From positions 759,495 through 823,494 of the forward strand of contig NZ_JAWXCX010000001.1 in assembly GCF_033845285.1 (NCBI RefSeq): 64,000 bases of DNA. The letters run 5' to 3'. Source of the DNA: Marinococcus sp. PL1-022 (lineage in GTDB: Bacteria; Bacillota; Bacilli; Bacillales; Marinococcaceae). A program made the translations under genes and the position numbers. Below the pieces are notes generated by a model, which saw only the letters and a list, made by a program, of their open reading frames with translations, did not search any database and was not told where the DNA came from. Positions 38,670 through 48,645 of the stretch are shown one piece after another (within the stretch, counting starts at the first letter, position 1; the number at the start of each line of letters is the position of its first letter).

Positions 38670-38714
38670 AATCACCAGAACATATTGTATAAAGATAAAT
38701 AGAGGTGCAACTTT

Positions 38715-39746
38715 ATGAATACAGCGATTATTGGAGCAACTGGCTATGGGGGAGTGGAATTAATACGCATGCTGGCCCAGCACCGCGGCGTTAAACAAAT
38801 TGACGTTTATTCCTCCTCAAAGCAAAATACGAAGCTTTCTGATATGTATCCGCATATGAAGGATTTATATAATGAAGTTCTGCAGCCGCTTGAGACGGCT
38901 GACTGGTCCGCATATGATGTTGTGTTTCTTTCCACGCCGCCCGGAATTTCAGCGGAGTGGAGCGAAACCATCGCAGCGCACACCAGAGTAATTGATTTGT
39001 CCGGGGATCTCCGGCTGAAGAACGCAGGAACCTACGAACAGTGGTATCAGCGTCAAAGCGCACCAGAAACCCTGCTTCAGGAGGCGGTTTACGGTTTGAC
39101 GGAATGGAACAGGGAGGAAGTGGCAGGCACTTCTCTTTTGTCAAACCCGGGATGCTATCCGACAGCAGTACTTCTTGGTCTTCTGCCCCTGGTGGATAAG
39201 GATGCTATTGATCCTGCAAATATTATCATTGATGCCAAAACAGGCACTACAGGAGCGGGACGGACACCATCAGAAACCACTCATTTCAGTGAAATGGACG
39301 GCAATTTTAAAATATATAAAGTGAATGAGCATAAGCATACACCGGAGATTGAACAGGCACTGGACACGCATACGGGTAAAAATCATCCCGTTACATTCAG
39401 TCCTCACCTCGTGCCGATGACAAGAGGAATTTTAGCTACTATGTACGTGCCGCTTACCGGGGGAACAAAAAGCGGGCAGATAGAGGAACTGTTTCACCAG
39501 GCTTATGACAAAGAGCCCTTCGTCAGAATACGGGGAGAAAAATCCTTTCCAGCAACTAAAGAAGTGTATGGCAGTAATTTTTGCGATATCGGCTGGACAG
39601 TGGACGAGCGCACCAACCGCCTGACGATCGTTTCTGTAATTGATAACTTAGTTAAGGGCGCCTCGGGGCAGGCGATACAAAATATGAATGTGATGCTGGG
39701 AGCAGATGAGAACGAAGGGATTTCTCAGCTTCCAGTTTATCCATAA
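38715..39746 (+). CDS. argC: N-acetyl-gamma-glutamyl-phosphate reductase
   Basis: ArgC reduces N-acetylglutamyl phosphate to the semialdehyde (third step of arginine synthesis). The 343-residue protein has the NADP-binding AIIGATGYGGVELIR start, the catalytic Cys in LSNPGCYPTAVLLGL (around residue 148), and HKHTPEIEQ with catalytic His, typical of type 1 ArgC. SD AGAGGTGC lies 7 bases ahead of the ATG. It is the first gene of the seven-gene arginine/carbamoyl-phosphate operon. Confidence 0.97.
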   Translation: MNTAIIGATGYGGVELIRMLAQHRGVKQIDVYSSSKQNTKLSDMYPHMKDLYNEVLQPLETADWSAYDVVFLSTPPGISAEWSETIAAHTRVIDLSGDLRLKNAGTYEQWYQRQSAPETLLQEAVYGLTEWNREEVAGTSLLSNPGCYPTAVLLGLLPLVDKDAIDPANIIIDAKTGTTGAGRTPSETTHFSEMDGNFKIYKVNEHKHTPEIEQALDTHTGKNHPVTFSPHLVPMTRGILATMYVPLTGGTKSGQIEELFHQAYDKEPFVRIRGEKSFPATKEVYGSNFCDIGWTVDERTNRLTIVSVIDNLVKGASGQAIQNMNVMLGADENEGISQLPVYP

Positions 39747-39762
39747 GAAAGGAAGAAAAATC

Positions 39763-40995
39763 ATGGTAGAGGCATCGACAGCAGAGCAGGTAATAGAAGT
39801 ATCGGGAGGAAGCATTTTAAGTCCTGCCGGTTTCTCCGCAGCGGGTATTCATACAAAGGTCAAAAGAAAAAGAAAAGATCTTGGAGCTATTATTTGTGAC
39901 GTGCCGGCGTCGAGTGCCGCTGTATATACGTTGAATAAAATTCAGGCAGCACCGCTGCAGGTGACGAAGGAAAGCATTGCCAAAGAGGGAAAGCTCCGGG
40001 CGATTGTCGTCAACAGCGGGAATGCCAATTCATGTACAGGCAGACAGGGACTTGAAGATGCCTATACCATGAGAAAAAACAGTGCCGAAAAATTCGGCCT
40101 GCCGGAGCATCAGGTAGCGGTAACCTCTACCGGTGTGATCGGCGAAGCGATGCCCATGGATAAAATAAACGAAGGTATTGCACACCTCGAGCCGGAAACC
40201 GGATTTGAACGGGCGCAGGATTTTAATGAAGCAATCATGACCACAGACGTCGCCGGAAAGCACGCATGCTTTCAGACGTGGGTGGACAATAAAGCAGTTT
40301 TTATCGGAGGCGTGGCGAAGGGCTCCGGAATGATACACCCGAACATGGCTACGATGCTCGGGTTTGTGACCACGGATGCTGCCATTGAACCTGCTCATCT
40401 GCAGACGGCGCTTTCAGAAATTACGAACAAAACGTTTAACCGGATTACCATTGACGGCGATACGTCCACAAATGACATGGTAGTTGTCATGGCGAGCGGC
40501 AAGGCGGAAAACAGTCCGCTGAACCCGGATCATCCTGACTGGAACGCGTTCGTTACTGGATTGAAAGAGACATGTGAATCTCTTTCGAAAAAGATTGCAA
40601 GAGATGGGGAAGGCGCCACGAAGCTGATTGAAGTGAAGGTCGAGGGTGCTGCTACAGATGAAGAAGCCGGCCAGGCGGCCAAGCAGATTGTTGGATCAGA
40701 TCTGGTAAAAACCGCTGTATACGGCACAGACGCCAACTGGGGCCGGGTGATTGTCGCTCTCGGCTACAGCGAAGTTGAGCTTGACCCAGACACTGTGGAT
40801 ATATCAGTAGGACCGGTGGAAACCTTAAAAGCAAGCACCCCGGTTCATTTTTCCGAAGAGGATGCAAAAGCGTACCTGGAAAATGACACGGTGGAAATAA
40901 CGGTAAACCTCCACGTGGGAAATGGAAGCGGCAAAGCATGGGGATGCGACCTGACATATGACTATGTAAGAATTAACGCCGGGTACCGGACGTAA
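39763..40995 (+). CDS. argJ: Bifunctional ornithine acetyltransferase/N-acetylglutamate synthase
   Basis: ArgJ transfers the acetyl group from N-acetylornithine to glutamate, and in the bifunctional form also uses acetyl-CoA. The 410-residue precursor self-cleaves at the conserved PNMATMLGF motif, ahead of Thr197, giving alpha and beta chains; the motif is intact. ATG 39763 follows AAAGGAAGAAAAA; earlier in-frame codons overlap argC. It replaces ArgA/ArgE in this cyclic pathway, so no argE is needed. Confidence 0.96.
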   Translation: MVEASTAEQVIEVSGGSILSPAGFSAAGIHTKVKRKRKDLGAIICDVPASSAAVYTLNKIQAAPLQVTKESIAKEGKLRAIVVNSGNANSCTGRQGLEDAYTMRKNSAEKFGLPEHQVAVTSTGVIGEAMPMDKINEGIAHLEPETGFERAQDFNEAIMTTDVAGKHACFQTWVDNKAVFIGGVAKGSGMIHPNMATMLGFVTTDAAIEPAHLQTALSEITNKTFNRITIDGDTSTNDMVVVMASGKAENSPLNPDHPDWNAFVTGLKETCESLSKKIARDGEGATKLIEVKVEGAATDEEAGQAAKQIVGSDLVKTAVYGTDANWGRVIVALGYSEVELDPDTVDISVGPVETLKASTPVHFSEEDAKAYLENDTVEITVNLHVGNGSGKAWGCDLTYDYVRINAGYRT

Positions 40996-41016
40996 GGAAA
41001 GAAGGGAGAGAAGAGC

Positions 41017-41805
41017 ATGAACAGCATCACTGTAGTTAAATGCGGCGGTTCCACAGTGAACAAACTCACAGCTGAATTTTTCAAAAGTATAGCGTCTATG
41101 AAGGAAAAGGGCATGAACCCGGTGCTTGTGCACGGGGGAGGGCCTGAAATCAACCGTATGCTTGAACAGATGCAGATTGAGTGTGAGTTTGTAAACGGGC
41201 TTCGAAAGACAACGCCCGAGGTACTTGAAGTAGCAGAGATGATTCTTTCCGGAAAAGTGAATAAGTGCCTCGTTTCCTCCCTTCAATCTGCCGGCTCTCC
41301 GGCGTTTGGCATGTCCGGTATTGACGGAGGTCTTCTGGAAGCAGAGCAGGTGGCTGATCAGGATCTCGGGCTCGTCGGCAACGTCGTGAATGTTAATACC
41401 TCCTGCATACACTCCATGCTCGAAAGTGGATTTGTTCCGGTGATCGCTCCTATTGCGGCGGATAAAAACGGCAAAAAATTAAATGTGAATGCTGACGCGG
41501 CTGCTTCGGCTGTCGCCCAGGCGATAGGCGCAAAAGAGCTTCTGTTTATTACAGATGTTGAAGGTGTGCTTATCGACGGAAGCAAAGCGGACTATATTCA
41601 CGTAGAGAAGCTTGAGCAGCATATTCAAGACGGAGAAATTTACGGCGGAATGATACCGAAGGTCCAGGCAGCAGCGGCAAGCCTGACTGGAGATCTGGAA
41701 AAGGTCATTATTGCCGGCGCAGACGGGCATACAGACGAAGCAGGCGGGAAGCTGAAGGGAACGGCAATAATCAGAGAACAGGTCCAGGCTCCGTCCCTGA
41801 CTTGA
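41017..41805 (+). CDS. argB: Acetylglutamate kinase
   Basis: ArgB phosphorylates N-acetylglutamate. The 262-residue amino-acid-kinase-fold protein has VVKCGGSTVNKL, VHGGGPEINRML, NVNADAAASAVAQAIGA and GGMIPKVQAA, all typical of ArgB. It lacks the N-terminal helix that makes hexameric ArgB arginine-sensitive, like the E. coli-type dimer (inference from length). The operon order is argC-argJ-argB-argD. Confidence 0.96.
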   Translation: MNSITVVKCGGSTVNKLTAEFFKSIASMKEKGMNPVLVHGGGPEINRMLEQMQIECEFVNGLRKTTPEVLEVAEMILSGKVNKCLVSSLQSAGSPAFGMSGIDGGLLEAEQVADQDLGLVGNVVNVNTSCIHSMLESGFVPVIAPIAADKNGKKLNVNADAAASAVAQAIGAKELLFITDVEGVLIDGSKADYIHVEKLEQHIQDGEIYGGMIPKVQAAAASLTGDLEKVIIAGADGHTDEAGGKLKGTAIIREQVQAPSLT

Positions 41806-41818
41806 AAGGAGGAGAACA

Positions 41819-42976
41819 ATGCAGCAGACAGAACAGAAATCGCACCTATTTGAAACGTATAAAAGATGGGAACTCACTTTTTCACATGCAGAGGGCTGTA
41901 CCGTCACGGATAAAGAAGGAAAAGAATACACGGATTTAATGGCTGGCATCAGCGTTGTCAATCTTGGCCATGGTGATCCTGATGTAATAAAGCATGTAGA
42001 GAAGCAGCTGCACGCCGGATGGCACGGCTCCAATTTTTTTCAGTATGAACAGCAGGAGCGCGCTGCAGAGCTTTTGACGAAGCTTTCAGGAATGGATCTT
42101 GTATTTTTTGCAAACAGTGGTACAGAGGCAAATGAAGCAGCTATAAAGTGCGCCAGAAAATATACCGGGCGTACGAAAATCCAAAGCTTTGTCCAGTCTT
42201 TTCACGGGCGGACATACGGAAGCATGGCAGCAACCGGCCAGGACGCCATTCATCAGGGATTTGGCCGCATGCTCGAGGACTTTGAATATTTACCGTATAA
42301 CGATGTGAATGCACTGGAGAAAGCTGTGGATGAAAACACCGCGGCAATTATGCTTGAGCCGGTGCAGGGTGAGGGCGGTGTTATTCCGGGAAGTCCGGCA
42401 TTTATTCAAAAAGCCGCGGAGCTTGCCCGGCAGCACGGAGCACTGCTTATTGTGGATGAAGTACAGACAGGCCTGGGACGCACTGGTACGATGTTTGCCT
42501 ATGAGCAGGCAGGCGTGAGCCCTGATATCGTAACGACGGCAAAGGCTCTTGGCAACGGATTTCCGGTAGGGGCGATGATCGGCAAAGGATATTTGCAGGA
42601 GGCCTTTGGCCCTGGGGCCCATGGCTCTACATTTGGCGGAAATCCGCTTGCTATGGCTGCTGTTGAAGGAACGCTTCAAAAGCTGATGAGTATTAACGCC
42701 CCGAAGATGGCAGCAGAAAAAGGACGATTTTTCACGAATCTTCTTGAAGAAAAAATCGTTTCCCTGCCGGTGGTAAAAGAAATACGCGGCCCGGGACTTA
42801 TGATTGGCATAGAACTTACCGAAAGTGCTGCACCTTATGTACTCGCCATGCAGAAAAAAGGATTTCTGCTGATTGCTGCAGGACCTAATACTTTGAGGCT
42901 TCTGCCGCCGCTGACAATTCCGTACGATGACTTGGGAAAAGCCGCAGCAGCACTGAGAGAAGTGCTTGAAAAATAA
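41819..42976 (+). CDS. argD: Acetylornithine aminotransferase
   Basis: ArgD converts N-acetylglutamate semialdehyde to N-acetylornithine. The 385-residue class III PLP aminotransferase has NSGTEANEAAIKCAR, QSFHGRTYGSMAATGQ, LIVDEVQTGLGRTG (Asp binding PLP N1) and the Schiff-base Lys in VTTAKALGNGFPVGAM. GLMIGIEL is near the C-terminus. It is 13 bases after argB with SD AAAGGAGGAG. Confidence 0.97.
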   Translation: MQQTEQKSHLFETYKRWELTFSHAEGCTVTDKEGKEYTDLMAGISVVNLGHGDPDVIKHVEKQLHAGWHGSNFFQYEQQERAAELLTKLSGMDLVFFANSGTEANEAAIKCARKYTGRTKIQSFVQSFHGRTYGSMAATGQDAIHQGFGRMLEDFEYLPYNDVNALEKAVDENTAAIMLEPVQGEGGVIPGSPAFIQKAAELARQHGALLIVDEVQTGLGRTGTMFAYEQAGVSPDIVTTAKALGNGFPVGAMIGKGYLQEAFGPGAHGSTFGGNPLAMAAVEGTLQKLMSINAPKMAAEKGRFFTNLLEEKIVSLPVVKEIRGPGLMIGIELTESAAPYVLAMQKKGFLLIAAGPNTLRLLPPLTIPYDDLGKAAAALREVLEK

Positions 42977-43000
42977 AAAACGTACCAGGAGGGTTTGTAG

Positions 43001-44080
43001 ATGAAAAGTTATATAAAATTGGAAACAGGCGAAATATTTGAAGGCAGCTGGCAGCAAGCCTTTCCGGATACGTATGGGGAAATTGTATTTTTTACAGGAA
43101 TGACCGGCTACCAGGAAGTAATGACAGACCCTTCCTTTCACGGTCAGATAGTAGTCTTCACTTATCCGTTAATCGGAAACTACGGCGTGAATCCAACAGA
43201 CAATGAAAGTACGCAGCCGCAGCCGGCGGGGATCATAGTCAGCGAAGCCTGCAGCAATTCGGGTCATTATGAAGGTGACCAGACACTCGCGGAAGCAGCG
43301 CTTGCGGCTGGCATTCCCGTTATGGAAAACGTGGACACGCGGGCTTTAGTCAAAAATATCCGGGAAAAAGGCGATATGGGCGCAGTAATGACCGGGAGCC
43401 CGGAATCTGTGGATGTCGGGGAATATGAGCCACTCGGAGAGCGCGATGTGATTAATACTGTAACGGTGGACAAGCAGATAACGGTCGGCAGCGGCGACCG
43501 GCACGTAGTAGTGATGGACTTTGGCTACAAGCAGTCGATGGTGGACCAGCTGAACAAAAAAGGGTGCAAAGTAACGATTGTGCCTTATGATACACCGAAG
43601 GATGCAATTGAAGATCTGGCTCCGGACGGCCTGCTGTTTTCCAACGGCCCCGGCAACCCGAAGCAGCTTGACCATTATTTGAGCACCTATAAGGAGCTTG
43701 CCGAAGCCTATCCGACTTTGGGTATCTGCCTGGGTCACCAGCTCCTCGCGCTTGCGTTTGGCGGGGAGACGGAAAAACTGCGTTTCGGTCATCGCGGCGC
43801 CAATCAGCCGGTGCAGGATCTGGAGACGAACAAAGTGTTTATGAGCTCTCAAAATCACAGCTATGTTGTCACCGGTGAGTCTCTTCCAAAAGAGTCTTTC
43901 CGGATAAAATACAAAAACGTCAACGACGGTTCGATAGAGGGCATGATGCATACGAAGTTTCCAATCATGACAGCACAGTTTCACCCGGAAGCCCATCCGG
44001 GTCCGGCAGACAGCGAAGAAATTTTTGATGAATTTTTGGAAACGATAGAGAATAAAGGGAGAGAAGCCACCTATGCCTAG
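43001..44080 (+). CDS. carA: Carbamoyl-phosphate synthase small (glutaminase) subunit, arginine operon
   Basis: CarA hydrolyses glutamine and delivers ammonia to CarB. The 359-residue protein has the N-terminal CPSase_sm_chain domain (LETGEIFEGSW, FTGMTGYQEVMTDPS) and class I glutamine amidotransferase domain with the catalytic Cys in LGICLGHQLLALAFGG and His-Glu in QFHPEAHPGPADSE. Its position within the arg operon marks it as the arginine-specific enzyme, distinct from the pyrimidine pyrAA copy. It overlaps carB by 8 bases. Confidence 0.96.
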   Translation: MKSYIKLETGEIFEGSWQQAFPDTYGEIVFFTGMTGYQEVMTDPSFHGQIVVFTYPLIGNYGVNPTDNESTQPQPAGIIVSEACSNSGHYEGDQTLAEAALAAGIPVMENVDTRALVKNIREKGDMGAVMTGSPESVDVGEYEPLGERDVINTVTVDKQITVGSGDRHVVVMDFGYKQSMVDQLNKKGCKVTIVPYDTPKDAIEDLAPDGLLFSNGPGNPKQLDHYLSTYKELAEAYPTLGICLGHQLLALAFGGETEKLRFGHRGANQPVQDLETNKVFMSSQNHSYVVTGESLPKESFRIKYKNVNDGSIEGMMHTKFPIMTAQFHPEAHPGPADSEEIFDEFLETIENKGREATYA

Positions 44081-47000
44081 AGATAAAAAAATAAACAAAG
44101 TACTGGTGATCGGTTCTGGTCCGATCGTCATCGGGCAGGCTGCAGAATTTGATTACTCAGGCACCCAGGCATGCCTGGCACTGCGGGAAGAAAACATTGA
44201 AGTTGTTCTGCTGAATAACAATCCGGCAACTGTAATGACAGATAACACCTGTGCCGACAAAGTATATTTTGAGCCGCTCACCGTAGAAACAGTGGAGCGG
44301 ATTATAGAGCAGGAGCACCCGGACGGCGTGCTCGCCACCCTTGGCGGACAGACCGGTTTAAACCTCGCGCTTGCTTTTTCCGAACAGCAGACGCTCGAAA
44401 AGTACGGGGTGGAGCTTCTTGGTACGCCGATTGAATCCATCCGGCAGGGGGAGGATAGAGAAGCATTCCGCGCGCTAATGCACGAACTGGATGAGCCGGT
44501 ACCTGAAAGTGAGATTGTGGAGAAAAAGGAAGAAGCATTGGCATTTGCGGAAAAAACGGGCTATCCAATTATCGTGCGCCCGGCGTACACCCTTGGCGGC
44601 GGCGGAGGCGGCATTGCCCAAAATGAAAAAGAGCTTAGCCACATCATCGAGGGCGGGCTGGAGGCAAGTCCGATTCACCAATGCCTGGTGGAAAAGAGCA
44701 TAGCAGGGTTTAAAGAGATTGAGTACGAAGTGATGCGGGATGCCAATGACACGTGCATCACCGTCTGCAACATGGAAAACATCGACCCAGTAGGCGTTCA
44801 TACGGGAGACTCCATCGTGGTGGCGCCGTCCCAGACCCTGACGGACGTAGAATACCAGATGCTTCGGAGCTCTTCGTTAAAGGTTATCCGGGCGCTTGGG
44901 ATTGTGGGCGGATGCAATATCCAGTTTGCGCTCGACCCGGTCAGCAAGCAGTACTATTTGATCGAGGTAAACCCGAGAGTGAGCCGTTCTTCCGCTCTAG
45001 CTTCTAAAGCCACCGGTTATCCAATTGCCCGCATGGCAGCCAAAATCAGCATTGGCTATCACCTGCATGAGCTGTTAAATCCGGTCACCGGACATACGTA
45101 CGCAAGCTTTGAACCGGCGCTCGACTATGTAGTAGTAAAGTTTCCGCGCTGGCCGTTTGATAAGTTTTCCTACGCAGACCGCACCCTTGGTACGCAGATG
45201 AAGGCGACAGGGGAAGTTATGGCTATTGAAAGAAATCTTGAGGCCGCGCTGCAGAAAGCAGTAAGGTCACTGGAGATTAAACTTGACGGGCTGGCTCTGC
45301 CGGAATGCAGGGAGACGGCTGATGAAAATATTTTAAACGAAATCCTGCAGCAAAACGATAAGCGGTTCTTTTACATTATGGAATGGCTTCGCCGCGGCGG
45401 GGATATGGAAACCATTCATGAAAAAACCGGTATTCAGTATTTTTTCCTGCGGACCTTTTCTGCCCTTATTCAAAAAGAAAAAGATATTGCTGGGATTTCC
45501 TGGGAGGATTGGGGTGAAGAGCAGCTGCTCCTGTGGAAAAAGGCCGGCTTTACGGATGAACAGCTGCATGTCCTCTCCGGAGTGGAGATTGGAGAAATAC
45601 TTCAGCTGAGAAACAAGCTGAATATGTTCCCTTCGTATCATATGGTTGATACGTGCGCAGCGGAGTTCACTGCGGAGACTCCTTACTACTACTCCAGCTG
45701 GTACAAGGAAAGCGACCGCCAGGCCGAACCGGTCGAAAATAAAGTACTGGTTGTCGGTTCCGGGCCGATCCGGATCGGGCAGGGGATTGAATTTGATTAC
45801 TGCTCGGTGCACGGGGCACGGGCGTTGAAAGAAGCCGGCTACGAAGCGGTAATTGTAAACAATAACCCTGAAACGGTAAGCACCGACTTTGAAATGGCGG
45901 ATCATTTGTACTTTGAGCCGCTCACGGCTGAAGACGTGCTTCACGTAGCCAGGGAAGAGCACGTAACGAAAGTGATCGTACAGCTTGGCGGGCAGACAGG
46001 GATCTCGCTCACTGAGTCGCTTGAACAAGCAGGGATGGAAGTGCTCGGCACGACATCTGATATTATTGACCAGCTCGAAGACCGGGACCGCTTCTACCAG
46101 TTTATGCAGCAGGTGAACGTTCCGCATATTCCGGGAGTTTCCGGCCACAGCAGAGAGGAAACGCTGAAGCAGGCAGAAGAAATCGGTTATCCGGTGCTTC
46201 TCAGACCTTCCTACGTCATCGGTGGCCGTGGCATGGCGATTGCGACCAAAGAGGAAGAACTGGTGGAGTATATTGAAGATCCGGCCAATGATATTGAATA
46301 CCCGATATTGATTGATTCCTACAAGCCGGGTACAGAGCTTGAGGTGGATGTGTTAACAGACGGCAGCGACATATGGATACCTGGTATCTTTGAACACGTA
46401 GAGGAAGCGGGTGTTCATTCGGGCGATTCCATGGCTGTAACTCCTCCGTTCAGTATCAGTGAAGAGGTAAAACAGCTTCTGGTGGACTACACGCAGAAAA
46501 TTGCGGAGGGCATGGAGTTTCACGGTATCTTTAATATTCAGTTCGTCTATGACGCCGGCGAATTGTACGTGATTGAAATAAATCCAAGAGCATCGCGGAC
46601 AGTGCCGGTTTTTGCCAAAATCACCGGGGAGAAAGTGATTGAAGGAGCGGTGCACCTTCTGCTTGGTCATTCACTTAAAACGTGGACAAATGAGAAAGGG
46701 CTTCATAAAGAGCCGGGCTATTATACGGTGAAAGCCCCGGTCTTTTCCAACGATAAATTAAGCGGGCTTGATCCGGTACTGGAAGCAGAAATGAAATCCA
46801 CCGGGGAACTGATCGGCATATCAAAAGATCTTTCCGGGGCCTTCCAGAAAGCATTTGCCTGGTCGGAAACGCAAATCCCTCTTCTGTTCAAAAAAACGGG
46901 AAGTGTCTACTGCGAAATTGCTGCCGGGGAATACGAAAAAGCAAAACCCTCCCTGGACAAACTGGAAGGCATGGGCTATACATTAGTATTCCCGCAGCAC

Positions 47001-47237
47001 AAACCATTTGATGAATGGATTTACTCAGAGGATGCTTCAGCATTTATCAGTATTCCGGAAATTGGCCATAAAACAGGCAAAGAGCGCCGCCAGAAAGCGT
47101 TAATTGAACGTAAAACGATCGTAACGAATGCACGTACGCTGAGTGTGATGGTTCAGGCGATTCAAGGGACGCCGGAGCTGCCTGCCCCAATTGAATCCTG
47201 GCTGCAAAATTACGCTTTGGCCGAAAAAGGAGTGTAG
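44073..47237 (+). CDS. carB: Carbamoyl-phosphate synthase large subunit, arginine operon
   Basis: CarB makes carbamoyl phosphate from bicarbonate, ammonia and two ATP. The 1054-residue protein has two homologous ATP-grasp halves: NKVLVIGSGPIVIGQAAEFD and NKVLVVGSGPIRIGQGIEFD begin halves one and two, each with the Gly-rich loops (RPAYTLGGGGGGI; RPSYVIGGRGMAI) and metal-binding E-x-N-P-R (EVNPRVSRSSALASK; EINPRASRTVPVFAK). The C-terminal MGS-like domain is shorter than that of E. coli (1073 aa), consistent with arginine-type CarB lacking UMP control (inference). It is translated in an overlap with carA. Confidence 0.97.
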   Translation: MPRDKKINKVLVIGSGPIVIGQAAEFDYSGTQACLALREENIEVVLLNNNPATVMTDNTCADKVYFEPLTVETVERIIEQEHPDGVLATLGGQTGLNLALAFSEQQTLEKYGVELLGTPIESIRQGEDREAFRALMHELDEPVPESEIVEKKEEALAFAEKTGYPIIVRPAYTLGGGGGGIAQNEKELSHIIEGGLEASPIHQCLVEKSIAGFKEIEYEVMRDANDTCITVCNMENIDPVGVHTGDSIVVAPSQTLTDVEYQMLRSSSLKVIRALGIVGGCNIQFALDPVSKQYYLIEVNPRVSRSSALASKATGYPIARMAAKISIGYHLHELLNPVTGHTYASFEPALDYVVVKFPRWPFDKFSYADRTLGTQMKATGEVMAIERNLEAALQKAVRSLEIKLDGLALPECRETADENILNEILQQNDKRFFYIMEWLRRGGDMETIHEKTGIQYFFLRTFSALIQKEKDIAGISWEDWGEEQLLLWKKAGFTDEQLHVLSGVEIGEILQLRNKLNMFPSYHMVDTCAAEFTAETPYYYSSWYKESDRQAEPVENKVLVVGSGPIRIGQGIEFDYCSVHGARALKEAGYEAVIVNNNPETVSTDFEMADHLYFEPLTAEDVLHVAREEHVTKVIVQLGGQTGISLTESLEQAGMEVLGTTSDIIDQLEDRDRFYQFMQQVNVPHIPGVSGHSREETLKQAEEIGYPVLLRPSYVIGGRGMAIATKEEELVEYIEDPANDIEYPILIDSYKPGTELEVDVLTDGSDIWIPGIFEHVEEAGVHSGDSMAVTPPFSISEEVKQLLVDYTQKIAEGMEFHGIFNIQFVYDAGELYVIEINPRASRTVPVFAKITGEKVIEGAVHLLLGHSLKTWTNEKGLHKEPGYYTVKAPVFSNDKLSGLDPVLEAEMKSTGELIGISKDLSGAFQKAFAWSETQIPLLFKKTGSVYCEIAAGEYEKAKPSLDKLEGMGYTLVFPQHKPFDEWIYSEDASAFISIPEIGHKTGKERRQKALIERKTIVTNARTLSVMVQAIQGTPELPAPIESWLQNYALAEKGV

Positions 47238-47240
47238 CAA

Positions 47241-48191
47241 ATGGCAACAAACCTGAATAATTCTGCCTCAACACTGCAGCAGCAGAGTATGTTAACGCTG
47301 CTTGATTTTTCAGCGGAGGAAATCAAGCAGCTGCTTGAGCTGGCAGCACACATGAAGAAAAACCCCTCCGCTTATTATAATCATCTCGCGCATCGTTCCC
47401 TTGGAATGATTTTTGAGAATGCGTCAACGAGAACCCGCGTGTCCTTTGAGGTAGCTATGACTCAGATGGGAGGCCATTCCTTATTCCTGAGCCCCCGGGA
47501 CATGCAGATCGGCCGCGGAGAGCCGATCCAGGACACAGCCAAGGTGCTTTCGAGGTACGTTGATGCGCTGATGATCCGGACAAACGATCACGGAAAAGTC
47601 GAGGCGCTCGCTGAACATGCAGACGTACCGGTTATCAACGCACTCACGGATCTGTATCATCCGTGTCAGGCGCTTGCTGATTTGCTTACGGTGCAGGAGC
47701 GGAAGGGAAGCTTTGAGGGCTTAAAAAGTGTCTTTATCGGCGACGGGAATAATGTCGCCCATTCCTGGATCATAGCAAGCGTGAAAATGGGGATGGACGC
47801 GGTGCTCGCAGCACCGGAAGGGTATGGCCCGGATCCGGACGTATGGAAGCAGATTGAGCAGGCAGCGGAGCAGTCAGGAGCATCTGTCACCCGCACAAAA
47901 GACCCTGAAGAAGCAGCAAAAGGAGCGGACGTTATTTATACGGATGTATGGACGAGCATGGGCTATGAAGAGGAGCAGGCGAAGCGCCTCGCGGCCTTTA
48001 AAGGCTTTATGATTTCTGAAGAGCTTACGGCAAAAGCTTCGGAAGACTACATGTTTTTACACTGCCTCCCGGCCCACCGGGAGGAAGAGGTAGCGGCTTC
48101 GGTCATTGACGGTCCTCATTCAGCTGTTTATGATGAAGCGGAAAACAGACTGCACGTGCAAAAGGCAATACTTGCTTCGGTCATCGGCTAG
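47241..48191 (+). CDS. argF: Ornithine carbamoyltransferase
   Basis: ArgF joins ornithine and carbamoyl phosphate into citrulline. The 316-residue protein has the carbamoyl-phosphate motif ENASTRTRVSFEVAM, the HPCQALADLLT motif and the ornithine motif FLHCLPAHREEEV (Cys). It begins 3 bases after carB and ends the operon. argG and argH are not here and must be encoded elsewhere. Confidence 0.97.
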   Translation: MATNLNNSASTLQQQSMLTLLDFSAEEIKQLLELAAHMKKNPSAYYNHLAHRSLGMIFENASTRTRVSFEVAMTQMGGHSLFLSPRDMQIGRGEPIQDTAKVLSRYVDALMIRTNDHGKVEALAEHADVPVINALTDLYHPCQALADLLTVQERKGSFEGLKSVFIGDGNNVAHSWIIASVKMGMDAVLAAPEGYGPDPDVWKQIEQAAEQSGASVTRTKDPEEAAKGADVIYTDVWTSMGYEEEQAKRLAAFKGFMISEELTAKASEDYMFLHCLPAHREEEVAASVIDGPHSAVYDEAENRLHVQKAILASVIG

Positions 48192-48196
48192 ACCGG

Positions 48197-48235
48197 GAAA
48201 CCGTTCCTGATATACAGGGGCGGTTTCTTTTATGC
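48197..48235 (+). terminator. Terminator of the arginine operon
   Basis: GAAACCG pairs with CGGTTTC, with an inner CCTG/CAGG extension, followed by TTTTAT. Confidence 0.78.
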
Positions 48236-48255
48236 GAAGAAAGGAGGATAAACAC

Positions 48256-48284
48256 TTGGATTAGCTTGTTTCTGCTTGTATAAT
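48256..48284 (+). promoter_or_regulatory. SigA promoter of the 57-aa membrane protein gene
   Basis: TTGGAT (48256-48261), 17 bases, TATAAT (48279-48284). Confidence 0.7.
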
Positions 48285-48318
48285 TGCCGGGAAGCCGGTA
48301 AACAGCGGGAGGGATGAC

Positions 48319-48492
48319 ATGACAGTGAAGCGTGCCGCAGCAGGGGTAATAATTTTTATTTGCGTATTGATCGCTGTATATTTAGGCATCGTTTATTTTT
48401 TCCAGGGAAGCCAGACGACGGCCATTCTTACAGCTATCACGGGAGCGCTGATCGCCGAATGGACATACCACCGTTCGTTCGTAAAGGAATAA
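48319..48492 (+). CDS. 57-residue membrane protein
   Basis: This short gene has a good SD (GGGAGGG, about 5 bases before ATG 48319), its own SigA promoter and an in-frame stop at 48490-48492. The product begins with MTVKRAAAGV and has two hydrophobic segments (VIIFICVLIAVYLGIVYFF and TAILTAITGALIAEW) joined by a short polar turn, with basic ends. I do not recognise a family. It sits between argF and fabF. Confidence 0.7.
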   Translation: MTVKRAAAGVIIFICVLIAVYLGIVYFFQGSQTTAILTAITGALIAEWTYHRSFVKE

Positions 48493-48523
48493 AGGTTATA
48501 TGAATAAAACGGTGTGCAGAAAG

Positions 48524-48552
48524 TAGACAACCGTGCGTGACTCGTATAAAAT
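48524..48552 (+). promoter_or_regulatory. Probable SigA promoter of fabF
   Basis: TAGACA (48524-48529), 17 bases, TAAAAT (48547-48552). No FapR box (TTAGTACCTgaTACTAA-like) is visible around it. Confidence 0.55.
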
Positions 48553-48645
48553 TATTCCCAGACTAATGAAAATATCCAGCCTGGTTCGTACATAGGCACG
48601 GAGTATATACATGAGAATGTGGAAGATAACAAAGGAGAGAGTAGC

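Noticed and set aside
48493-48645. FapR operator at fabF
   Set aside because: No TTAGTACCTxxTACTAA-like palindrome found; the promoter alone is called.
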